Shown here piece after piece: positions 33,645 through 40,820 of a stretch of DNA of 64,000 nt. The notes beneath the pieces were generated by a model. It saw only the letters and a list, made by a program, of their open reading frames with translations, did no database searches and was not told the DNA's origin. How positions within the stretch are numbered: position 1 is the stretch's first letter; each line of letters opens with the position of its first letter. This DNA is from Seonamhaeicola sp. (lineage in GTDB: Bacteria > Bacteroidota > Bacteroidia > Flavobacteriales > Flavobacteriaceae). The position numbers and the translations under genes were made by a program. The DNA is taken from assembly GCF_028281565.1 (NCBI RefSeq), contig NZ_JANQJQ010000009.1, positions 101,087-165,086 on the forward strand. Direction: 5' to 3'.

Positions 33645-34589
33645 TTATTCTTCTTCATCACTTTCCGTTTTAGGATTTCTTTTTTCGTATAAGTATTCTG
33701 CTGAACGTTTAACAATAAGTTTTTTGTCCTCGTCTGTTAAATTCCATTTAGAGTCATCCTCAAATGATATTTCGCCTTTCATGGCTTTTTGAAATAATTC
33801 TTCATCCTTTTCGTATTGTTCCACTAAATTGGATGCTATTTCACTCATATAATGCAGTCTAACTGGGTCTTTAATTTCGTGGTGTTCAATTAAAGATTTC
33901 ACTCTACTTTCAGTATCTCTTTGTTCTTTAAGTATTATTTTGACATAAGAATCTATTGTATCAACTGTACTTTTTGTATCAGAAGCTGACATTTCTGTCC
34001 AATCTAATAGACTCGATATATTCTCAACTTTTGAACTAATATTTGATTCCATAAAATCAATTGTAGACGTGATATTGTCGATATTATCTACAAGATGTTT
34101 AGTAGCTTTTTTAAACTGTTTATTGAATTTCTTAGCTTCTTTGACTAAATAGATTTCGAGAATTTCATTTGGTGTTAAAACAGCGTTTCTACCATCTTTT
34201 CTGATTTTATATGTTCCGCTACTTGTACAATGAGGTTTTTGAATACCACTTGGAATTTCTAATCTAAATATTGGTTTGTCATCCGTATTTTCTACATAAA
34301 TCGACAATGAAATTGGTGGTATACAAGCTAAAGCTTTGGACATAATAACAAGTCGAGATTTATCAGAAGTGTCACAACCATAAATTTCTCCTATTTGTGT
34401 TTTGCCATTTGATTTTTCATCAACGCCAATAAGAATAATTCCTCCAATATCTGAATTAGCAAAAGCAACCAAATCTTCAGATTTTAAACCTTTCAAATCT
34501 CGTTTATAATCAACCTTTTCATTCTCTCCAGATTCCAAAAGTTCTTTTGTGATTTTGGTAATGGTTTTAAATGTTTGTTTAATTTTCAT
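33645..34589 (-). CDS. Schlafen AlbA_2-type ATP-binding domain protein
   Basis: A 314-residue protein. Residues about 15-150 form an AlbA_2 (divergent AAA-4/Schlafen) domain: LESGENEKVDYKRDLKG, then LVAFANSDIGGIILIGVDE and PHCTSSGTYKIRKDGRNAVLTPNEI. The remainder is helical and largely coiled-coil-like (about 155-240), without a recognisable effector. AlbA_2 proteins appear as regulators and in some defence-related contexts; a defence role here is inference. Single-gene array unit between M and N. Confidence 0.82.
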   Translation of the reverse strand: MKIKQTFKTITKITKELLESGENEKVDYKRDLKGLKSEDLVAFANSDIGGIILIGVDEKSNGKTQIGEIYGCDTSDKSRLVIMSKALACIPPISLSIYVENTDDKPIFRLEIPSGIQKPHCTSSGTYKIRKDGRNAVLTPNEILEIYLVKEAKKFNKQFKKATKHLVDNIDNITSTIDFMESNISSKVENISSLLDWTEMSASDTKSTVDTIDSYVKIILKEQRDTESRVKSLIEHHEIKDPVRLHYMSEIASNLVEQYEKDEELFQKAMKGEISFEDDSKWNLTDEDKKLIVKRSAEYLYEKRNPKTESDEEE

Positions 34590-34603
34590 AGGTTGATTCT
34601 AAT

Positions 34604-34742
34604 GCACTACAACGATTTGTGTAAGGATAGTTGCGTGGTTAAGCAACTAACTTAGCAAAAATGGAACGAACTATTAGAAAATCCTTAAGGATTTTCAGAA
34701 GTAGGCGAGAACAAGCAATTACTTATAGCCATTGTTAGTTGC
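34604..34742. repeat. attC-like inverted repeat N
   Basis: Ends GCACTACAACG (34604) and GTTAGTTGC (34742). GTTGCGTGG on the left and CAAGCAATTA on the right pair, with central GAAAATCCTTAAGGATTTTC. CTAACTTAGCAAA and GTAGGCGAGAACAAGC recur in C and L. Confidence 0.7.
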
Positions 34743-34781
34743 AGTTTTTATTCGGTTTCTTTCTGTAAAATGAATGTAATG

Positions 34782-34930
34782 CTAATAATTATATGTTGAA
34801 TTGTTTTCACTTGTAAAACAGTCAATAACGGTGTAACTTTCATCAAGATTTTTGTAGACAGCATTTAGTTCAACTTTTTGAATTCTGTCAGAACCTTTCA
34901 AGTTTATCCAGTCTAGATATTTGCAGTTAT
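34782..34930 (-). pseudogene. 3' remnant of a lost gene
   Basis: A minus-strand frame without start reads KYLDWINLKGSDRIQKVELN, then AVYKNLDESYTVIDCFTSEN and a short tail to TAG at 34782. It has protein-like composition but no upstream part; the frame is closed by a TAA just after the neighbouring gene's stop. Probably the C-terminal remnant of a cassette gene whose 5' part was deleted. Confidence 0.5.
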
Positions 34931-34940
34931 ACCTTTTTGT

Positions 34941-35447
34941 TTAATCGTTATATCCTTCTTTTCTATTTAACAACTCTTTAATGCGTGCGATGTATCTTTC
35001 CTGTTCATTTTGTGCTTCTCGGTATTTAGCTCCGTTAAAGTTTTTCGTTTTTTCCTCTACATTAGAATAATAACTAACTAAGGTGCTTAAAGCATTTAGC
35101 TTTGCTGTTATTTTTAAATTTTCAGATTGCCTCCTTTGTTGTCTTTCAGATTTTTCTTGAGCATTGGCAGAACGTTCAAGTTCTAATCTTGTTTCCTTTA
35201 ATTCTTGACGTTGTAAGGCAAGTTCTTTTCTCTGTAATAAAATGGTGTAAATAATTCCAGCAAAAGCTAATCCTGAAAACAAACTGTTAATCGTTCCAAA
35301 ACTGTCTCCTAATAGCGCTCTTTTCTCTAAATCCGATAAGAAGCAAGGAATAATAAATACCGAAGAAATCCAAATAATAACTACGATTACTAACAGAATA
35401 TAAAGTCCGTTTAATTTATCTTTTTCTGACATAATGGTTTCGTTCAT
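34941..35447 (-). CDS. Abi-like small membrane protein with coiled coil
   Basis: A 168-residue protein with two hydrophobic segments (about 13-32 and 50-64) around the GDSFGTINSLFSGLAFAGIIY motif, followed by a long charged coiled coil (RKELALQRQELKETRLELER). This layout is often annotated as putative phage abortive-infection protein. No catalytic domain is visible, so the function is unproven. Single-gene array unit. Confidence 0.75.
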   Translation of the reverse strand: MNETIMSEKDKLNGLYILLVIVVIIWISSVFIIPCFLSDLEKRALLGDSFGTINSLFSGLAFAGIIYTILLQRKELALQRQELKETRLELERSANAQEKSERQQRRQSENLKITAKLNALSTLVSYYSNVEEKTKNFNGAKYREAQNEQERYIARIKELLNRKEGYND

Positions 35448-35458
35448 TTTTCAAATTG

Positions 35459-35591
35459 TAGCTTACGTTTGGTATAAGATTGGTTGTGTAAACACTAAGA
35501 TAGTAAAATAAGATAAGCCTGGGTAAAATTAGGGGAATTTTCTGATTTTACTATTACATACTTTAGCCGTGACTTTTATACGTTCTCAGCT
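35459..35591. repeat. attC-like inverted repeat P
   Basis: Ends TAGCTTACG (35459) and ACGTTCTCAGCT (35591). The inner AAAATTAGGGGAATTTT and TAGTAAAATAAG/TTTTACTATTA pair. It is more diverged than the others. It ends 4 bases before the stop of the gene at 35596. Confidence 0.55.
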
Positions 35592-35595
35592 TTAG

Positions 35596-35802
35596 TTATT
35601 CTAATTTCCTCAAATTATCAATAATTCTTTTTATCGCATAAACAACATTCTGAACATCTTTTCGGTCAAAAGTATCCTCTTCTACATAAAATAACATCTC
35701 AATTCCCAAATCCAGGTATTGGGCAAATTCCTCTGGTGTTAGAGAACAATCATTAGTTAATTTCGAAAAATCTATATCCTGCTTTTTTATAAAACTTGTC
35801 AT
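35596..35802 (-). CDS. Small protein divergent to an XRE regulator
   Basis: A 68-75 residue acidic, helical protein (MTSFIKKQDIDFSKLTNDCS, then PEEFAQYLDLGIEMLFYVEED). No family recognised. I chose ATG at 35802 because starts at 35811 and 35823 overlap a palindrome half (ACTTGTCA-TATA-TGGCA, 35794-35810). It is divergent to the XRE gene with a 58-base gap. It could be a partner protein such as a toxin-antitoxin component, but this is only a possibility. Confidence 0.6.
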   Translation of the reverse strand: MTSFIKKQDIDFSKLTNDCSLTPEEFAQYLDLGIEMLFYVEEDTFDRKDVQNVVYAIKRIIDNLRKLE

Positions 35803-35840
35803 ATATGGCATTAATATATGCAAATATAAACCTTTTCTTG

Positions 35841-35860
35841 ACTTGTCAAATATGACAAGT
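35841..35860. promoter_or_regulatory. Operator palindrome of the XRE regulator
   Basis: ACTTGTCA-AATA-TGACAAGT is a perfect 8-bp dyad directly before the ATG at 35861. A related half site with partial partner (ACTTGTCA-TATA-TGGCA) lies 47 bases to the left, in the divergent gene's start region. Autoregulation of both directions is likely. Confidence 0.65.
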
Positions 35861-36100
35861 ATGAAAAAATCAGAAGTTTTAAAAATTGTAGGTCAGAACA
35901 TAAAAAGAATTAGGCTGGAAAAAGGTTTTACGCAGGTAGATTTGGTCGGTAAAATAGAGGCTCGAATTGACACAACAAATATTTCAAGAATTGAGAAAGG
36001 AAGGACTAATGCCACAATCCACACTTTATATAAAATAAGTCAGGCTTTAGAAGTTCCTTTGTCTGAAATTTGCAGTGTAAATATTTCAAAAAAGGTCTGA
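35861..36100 (+). CDS. XRE-family transcriptional regulator
   Basis: A 79-residue single-domain regulator: VGQNIKRIRLEKGFTQVDLV, then NISRIEKGRTNATIHTLYKI and ALEVPLSEI, a standard XRE helix-turn-helix that resembles restriction-controller-sized proteins. The start at ATG 35861 is preferred over an upstream TTG (35843), because that codon lies inside the operator palindrome. No restriction or methylase genes are nearby. Confidence 0.85.
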   Translation: MKKSEVLKIVGQNIKRIRLEKGFTQVDLVGKIEARIDTTNISRIEKGRTNATIHTLYKISQALEVPLSEICSVNISKKV

Positions 36101-36192
36101 TTCGCAGTTTTTCCCCTGAACTTAGATTCCTTAAAGTCGTTTTCTAATTAAAGCTAAAGTTAGTTTTCCCAAACTTATTAAAGTTCAACAAA

Positions 36193-38049
36193 CTACTTCT
36201 TATTATTCGTCTTATTTACATCCGCCAGCAAACCACTTGGATCAATTTCCACACCTTTAACGGCTTTAGATGTTTTAAAAGTATAGGTAGGGTAGGCCCA
36301 GGCCCAATCTGAAATGATGGTAGCTGAGGTTGGTTTTTCACCACGCATCATTTGTAGCGGTATATAGAAATCTTCCACAGCACCATCGGTATAGGTAACC
36401 CTTAGATCAATAGGCATCGGCATTAGGCCAATACGCTCTAAAGTAATGGTATTACCTTCAACAGATCTAATGCCATAATCTATGGTGTTGGTAGTTTGAG
36501 CAAAATCTATTAAATACCAGTCCAGTTCCAGCCCGGACACTTTTTCGGCAGTACGGATAATGCTGTTAGGCGTTGGGTGTTTAAAAGCCCAATCGCTGTA
36601 ATATTTTTTTACGGTTTTCTTAAGGTTGTCTTCACCAATGATGTACCCCAATTGTGCTAAAAACACTGCTCCTTTACTATAGGCAGCTATACCATAGGCC
36701 TGATTAAAGCGATACCGGTCCGCGTGGGTGGTAAGCGGTTGTTCTGCCCCTGAATTAGCCAAATAAACATAGTTAGTGTAGGCGGAGGCAGAGGGATTTT
36801 TTTTACCCTGTTTTAAAACGAGGTTCACCGCAGCATCACTGTAATAATCCGTAAACCCTTCATCCATCCATTCGTGTTTAGCTTCATTGGTGGCTAGAAC
36901 AAACTGAAACCAGCTGTGTGCCATTTCATGGGCCGTAACACCTACCAAACTGCCATAACTACGCACGCCGGTAATAAGGGTGCACATGGCATATTCCATA
37001 CCGCCGTCACCTCCCTGGATCACAGAATATTGGTCATAAGGGTAGGCACCGATCTGCTCGCTAAAAAATTGCATGAGCTCCACCGTTTTGGGTTGCATCT
37101 TTTTCCAATAGGCCTTTCTTTCTGCATCTAAAGTACTTTTATAAAAAAAGTGAAGTGTCGGGCCGTTAGGCACTTCCATTATGTCATGAATATAGTCCGG
37201 GTCTGCAGCCCAGGTAAAATCATGTACATTGGGTGCTTTAAAATGCCAGGTCAATTTATTGGAGTTTGGCCTGTTTACGGTCCCGGTTTCGTAACCATGG
37301 CCTATTTCATTGGGGTTTTGCAAGTAACCGGAACCTCCAACCACGTAGTTTTTATCAATGGTGAGTTTCACATCGAAATCCCCCCAAACCCCGTGAAATT
37401 CACGTCCGATATAGGGGTCGGCATGCCACCCTTCAAAATCATATTCGGCCAGTTTGGGATACCATTGCGCCATAGACAGGGCCACCCCTTCCTTATTGTT
37501 CCTCCCGGAACGACGGATCTGAACGGGCACCTGAGCGTCAAAAATCATATCAAAAGTTACTTTTTCTCCCGGTTGTATGGGTTTTGCCAGATCCACCTCC
37601 AATACGGTACCAACGGTTTCATGATTTAAAACAAGGCCGTTCTGTTTTAACGACCGTACTTTTATATACCCGATTTCATCGGGTTTCAGTTTACTGATTC
37701 TATCACCAACTCTCGGGTCCGGGTCTGCAATGGTGCGAGAACGTACATCCATTTCACTTCCCGGTTGAAACGCATTAAAATACAAATGGTAATACACCCT
37801 GTTTAAAACATCTGGTGAATTATTAGTGTACACCAGGGTTTGTTTTCCTTTGTATTGATAGGTGTTTACATCCATATCAATGGCCATTTTATAATCCACA
37901 TGTTGTTGCCAATAGGTAGAAACGGTGTTTGGCGTTTCAGGTGTTATTGGCGGTGTTGGCGCAGGCGGATTTGTTACGGTATTGGTTTTAGCCCCGCCAC
38001 AAGCCCATAACAAAACCACACAAAATAGAGCAAAAAGAAAACGATACAT
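36193..38049 (-). CDS. M1 family metallopeptidase, lipoprotein
   Basis: A 618-residue exported aminopeptidase-like enzyme with a lipobox (VVLLWAC, Cys17) and a Pro/Thr linker (20-45). The zinc-binding HEMAH is at 374-378 and the third ligand is Glu397 in EWMDEGFTDYY. The substrate-binding GxMEN loop is GGMEYA (349-354), changed at the last positions. Such enzymes trim N-terminal residues from peptides outside the inner membrane. It stands alone, next to the S8 peptidase gene in the same direction. Confidence 0.92.
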   Translation of the reverse strand: MYRFLFALFCVVLLWACGGAKTNTVTNPPAPTPPITPETPNTVSTYWQQHVDYKMAIDMDVNTYQYKGKQTLVYTNNSPDVLNRVYYHLYFNAFQPGSEMDVRSRTIADPDPRVGDRISKLKPDEIGYIKVRSLKQNGLVLNHETVGTVLEVDLAKPIQPGEKVTFDMIFDAQVPVQIRRSGRNNKEGVALSMAQWYPKLAEYDFEGWHADPYIGREFHGVWGDFDVKLTIDKNYVVGGSGYLQNPNEIGHGYETGTVNRPNSNKLTWHFKAPNVHDFTWAADPDYIHDIMEVPNGPTLHFFYKSTLDAERKAYWKKMQPKTVELMQFFSEQIGAYPYDQYSVIQGGDGGMEYAMCTLITGVRSYGSLVGVTAHEMAHSWFQFVLATNEAKHEWMDEGFTDYYSDAAVNLVLKQGKKNPSASAYTNYVYLANSGAEQPLTTHADRYRFNQAYGIAAYSKGAVFLAQLGYIIGEDNLKKTVKKYYSDWAFKHPTPNSIIRTAEKVSGLELDWYLIDFAQTTNTIDYGIRSVEGNTITLERIGLMPMPIDLRVTYTDGAVEDFYIPLQMMRGEKPTSATIISDWAWAYPTYTFKTSKAVKGVEIDPSGLLADVNKTNNKK

Positions 38050-38087
38050 TGATTTATGGTTTAAAACAGAGGTTCATATTTATTATG

Positions 38088-38116
38088 AGATGCTGAAACA
38101 AGTTCAGCATGACAAC
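38088..38116. repeat. Flavobacterial intergenic repeat fragment
   Basis: GATGCTGAAACAAGTTCAGC followed by ATGACAAC is a short palindromic sequence (GCTGAA..TTCAGC) of the kind often scattered between genes in this family. It lies between the M1 and S8 genes. Confidence 0.4.
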
Positions 38117-38160
38117 CATATTTATTTATAATTACGGAAATAGTTGAATTATAATTTAAA

Positions 38161-39771
38161 TTAATTCGCTTTCGATACTTTTGAAGCCATAATTAATGCA
38201 TTGTAAGCATTGGCTATTTTACCGGATTTCACTACATCCGCAAACGGACGTACATCGTCGCTATTACCACCAACAATAACTTTGGTATTAATGGCCAGAC
38301 CGGAATCCATTATGATCTGTTTTACCTGGGCAGCGCTTAATTTAGGATAATAAGAACGAATTAAAGCGGCAATACCTGCAACACCCGGAGCTGCCATAGA
38401 TGTTCCGCCTTTGGTCATATATTCGTTTTCAGGCGTGGTTGAGTAAACCGAAGCCCCTGGTGCAAAAACATCCACGTTTTTCTTACCGTAGTTTGAAAAA
38501 CCAGCCAGCATATTAGAGCCGTATTTAGGTGCCAAAGCTCCAACCCTGATGTAGCTGTTTGATACTTCTACATAGTCTACATTGTCATCAGGGAAATTAG
38601 GCTCCGTATCTACATCTTTGCTATCGTTTCCGGCCGCATGTACAAACACCACATCATTGTCACTGGCATAAGCAATAGCTTCACGCACGTAGGCATTGTG
38701 CGGTGAAAAGCTCTTTCCAAAACTGCCGTTGATCACTTTGGCGCCGTTATCAACTGCATAGCGAATGGATAAGGCTACATCTTTGTCATATTCATCACCA
38801 TTTGGTACGGTTCTAACACACATGATCTCTACGTTGTTAGCAACACCATTGGCCCCTAAACCATTGTTGCGTTCTGCAGCAATGATACCGGCAACATGTG
38901 TTCCGTGGCTTTCACTTTTCTTAACCGGTTTTACATTACCGTTACCGTAATATTTAGTTGAAAAATTGTCCGGGTCATCCCCGTTAACACGCCCTTTAAA
39001 GGTTTTGTTTAGGTGATAATTCAAGCGCTCGTTAATGCTTTCCAATCCGTCAGTAAGCTCTTTAACAGCCTCTTCTAGGGAATCTAAACCGTTACTGTAC
39101 ATGTATTTAGCTAATTGCACCGTTTGCTGCAACCCTTGATCCTCGGTTTTTATAGCGTTAACTTCTTCTTTGGTATAATCTTCTTTACCAAAATGAGCCG
39201 TTAAGGTTTCGTGTGCACTTTTTACCTGCATGAGTATTTGGTCGTAACGTGTTTTACGTTCCTGCCATTTAGGGAGTTCTTTGTCGTATTCAGCCTGCGC
39301 TCTGGCATAATCAGGATTACTTTTATCGCCACTGGCTAAAATTCTAATAAATTCCAGTTGTTCGTCATAACCATCCCCTAAAAAGTTCCATCCGTGAATA
39401 TCGTCAATATAACCGTTTTTATCATCGTCAATCCCGTTGCCAGGCTTTTCTTTTTTGTTCACCCAGATCACACCGTCCAAATCTTCATGGTCAATATCAA
39501 TTCCGGAGTCAATAACCGCCACAATGACCTTTTTGCCTTTTCTGTTCTTAATAATTTCGGCATAGGCCTTATCTACACTCATTCCGGGAATGGTGTCTTT
39601 TACCAAATCCAGGTGTCCCCAGTTTTCTTTTTCTGCTTTTGTTAATTCCGAAACCTTTAACGGATTTTTGTCAACGTTTTCAATAGGCGTAGAAATAATT
39701 TCCGCAGAACCACAACTTGAAATTATGATAGCTGAAAATGCTGCAACGGTTAACGCTTTAAATGTTCTCAT
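38161..39771 (-). CDS. S8 family subtilisin-like serine peptidase, lipoprotein
   Basis: A 536-residue exported peptidase with lipobox ISSC (Cys20). The catalytic triad is Asp88 (VIDSGIDIDHEDLDG), His289 (SHGTHVAGI) and Ser458 (GGTSMAAPG). The gap between Asp and His is about 200 residues, much longer than in subtilisin because of a helical insertion (about 155-255, rich in Lys/Glu). An insertion here is common in Bacteroidota members. Acts in the periplasm or at the outer membrane. Confidence 0.93.
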   Translation of the reverse strand: MRTFKALTVAAFSAIIISSCGSAEIISTPIENVDKNPLKVSELTKAEKENWGHLDLVKDTIPGMSVDKAYAEIIKNRKGKKVIVAVIDSGIDIDHEDLDGVIWVNKKEKPGNGIDDDKNGYIDDIHGWNFLGDGYDEQLEFIRILASGDKSNPDYARAQAEYDKELPKWQERKTRYDQILMQVKSAHETLTAHFGKEDYTKEEVNAIKTEDQGLQQTVQLAKYMYSNGLDSLEEAVKELTDGLESINERLNYHLNKTFKGRVNGDDPDNFSTKYYGNGNVKPVKKSESHGTHVAGIIAAERNNGLGANGVANNVEIMCVRTVPNGDEYDKDVALSIRYAVDNGAKVINGSFGKSFSPHNAYVREAIAYASDNDVVFVHAAGNDSKDVDTEPNFPDDNVDYVEVSNSYIRVGALAPKYGSNMLAGFSNYGKKNVDVFAPGASVYSTTPENEYMTKGGTSMAAPGVAGIAALIRSYYPKLSAAQVKQIIMDSGLAINTKVIVGGNSDDVRPFADVVKSGKIANAYNALIMASKVSKAN

Positions 39772-39789
39772 ATGTACTCTTATTAAATT

Positions 39790-40650
39790 TTAATTGAATA
39801 TATCCTGAGCGGAATACTTGGCTTTTAGTCTCACGCCCTTTTCTGTTTTTTTTACTGTTATTATGTCATTATGAGCATCGTGTTCCAGGAACAAATAATA
39901 CTCTTTATCTGCGGCTAAATTTAGAAATTTTTCTTTTTCATCCAGTGTTAGCAACGGTCTTGTATCATATCCCATGACGTAAGGCAATGGCAAGTGCCCT
40001 GCTGTTGGCAGTAAGTCTGCCATAAAAACAATGGTTTTTTCTTTATAACGGATCATGGGGATCATCTGTTTATCAGTATGTCCGTCAACAAAGAGAATAT
40101 CGAAACCTAATGCTGAGTTTTTTAAAGTATCACTTTCCGGAACGGCTGTAAATTTTAACTGGCCGCTTACTTCCATGGGCAAAATGTTTTCTTTCAAAAA
40201 TGAGGCCCTTTCCCGCCTGTTGGGTTGTGTGGCCCATTGCCAGTGGTCTTGATTGCTCCAAAAATGAGCATTTTTAAAGGCTGGCTCGTAACCTGTTCTG
40301 TCTTTGTTCCATTGAATGCTGCCACCGCAATGATCAAAATGAAGGTGCGTCAGGAATACATCGGTAACATCATCTCTGTGGAAACCATAATTTTTGAGCG
40401 ATTTGTCCAAAGAGTGATCCCCCCAGAGGTGATAATATCCAAAAAACTTATCCGATTGTTTATTACCCATGCCGTTGTCTATCAATATCAACCTGTTACC
40501 ATCTTCTATCAGCAAACAACGTGCCGTAAGATCGATCATATTATTGGCATCTGCGGGATTGGTTTTTTGCCAAAGCGATTTAGGGACCACACCAAACATA
40601 GCACCACCATCCAGCTTAAAATTTCCTGCATTTATAGGGTATAAATTCAT
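39790..40650 (-). CDS. MBL-fold metallohydrolase
   Basis: A 286-residue soluble hydrolase of the metallo-beta-lactamase superfamily: LIDNGMGNK, THLHFDHCGG (about 112-121, the HxHxDH motif), the later VDGHTDKQMIP, and HDAHNDI near the end. The pattern is like quorum-quenching lactonases and similar esterases, but the substrate is open. Cytoplasmic (no signal). It is 18 bases from the S8 gene, in the same direction. Confidence 0.9.
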   Translation of the reverse strand: MNLYPINAGNFKLDGGAMFGVVPKSLWQKTNPADANNMIDLTARCLLIEDGNRLILIDNGMGNKQSDKFFGYYHLWGDHSLDKSLKNYGFHRDDVTDVFLTHLHFDHCGGSIQWNKDRTGYEPAFKNAHFWSNQDHWQWATQPNRRERASFLKENILPMEVSGQLKFTAVPESDTLKNSALGFDILFVDGHTDKQMIPMIRYKEKTIVFMADLLPTAGHLPLPYVMGYDTRPLLTLDEKEKFLNLAADKEYYLFLEHDAHNDIITVKKTEKGVRLKAKYSAQDIFN

Positions 40651-40820
40651 AGTAAACTACCACGGAGTAAGTAAATGAGGCATTCCATTAAAAACTATTC
40701 TTAATTTTGAAGCCGGCCTCAGCGCACTAAACTTTCATTTTGTGAGTAAAATTAAGAAATCTCAAACAATACCTAAGAAAAGTTAAGAATTTATTAAGAG
40801 TTTTGAAGCAAAAAATGCAT

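Noticed and set aside
21222..35823. CRISPR array
   Set aside because: The repeats here are long, imperfect and flank whole genes; there are no short regular repeats with unique spacers and no cas genes.
21222..35823. Integrase gene of an integron or prophage
   Set aside because: None of the genes carries the R..HxxR..Y tyrosine recombinase or serine recombinase pattern.
36193..39771. M1 and S8 peptidases as T9SS cargo
   Set aside because: Both end without a T9SS C-terminal sorting domain and have lipoboxes instead.
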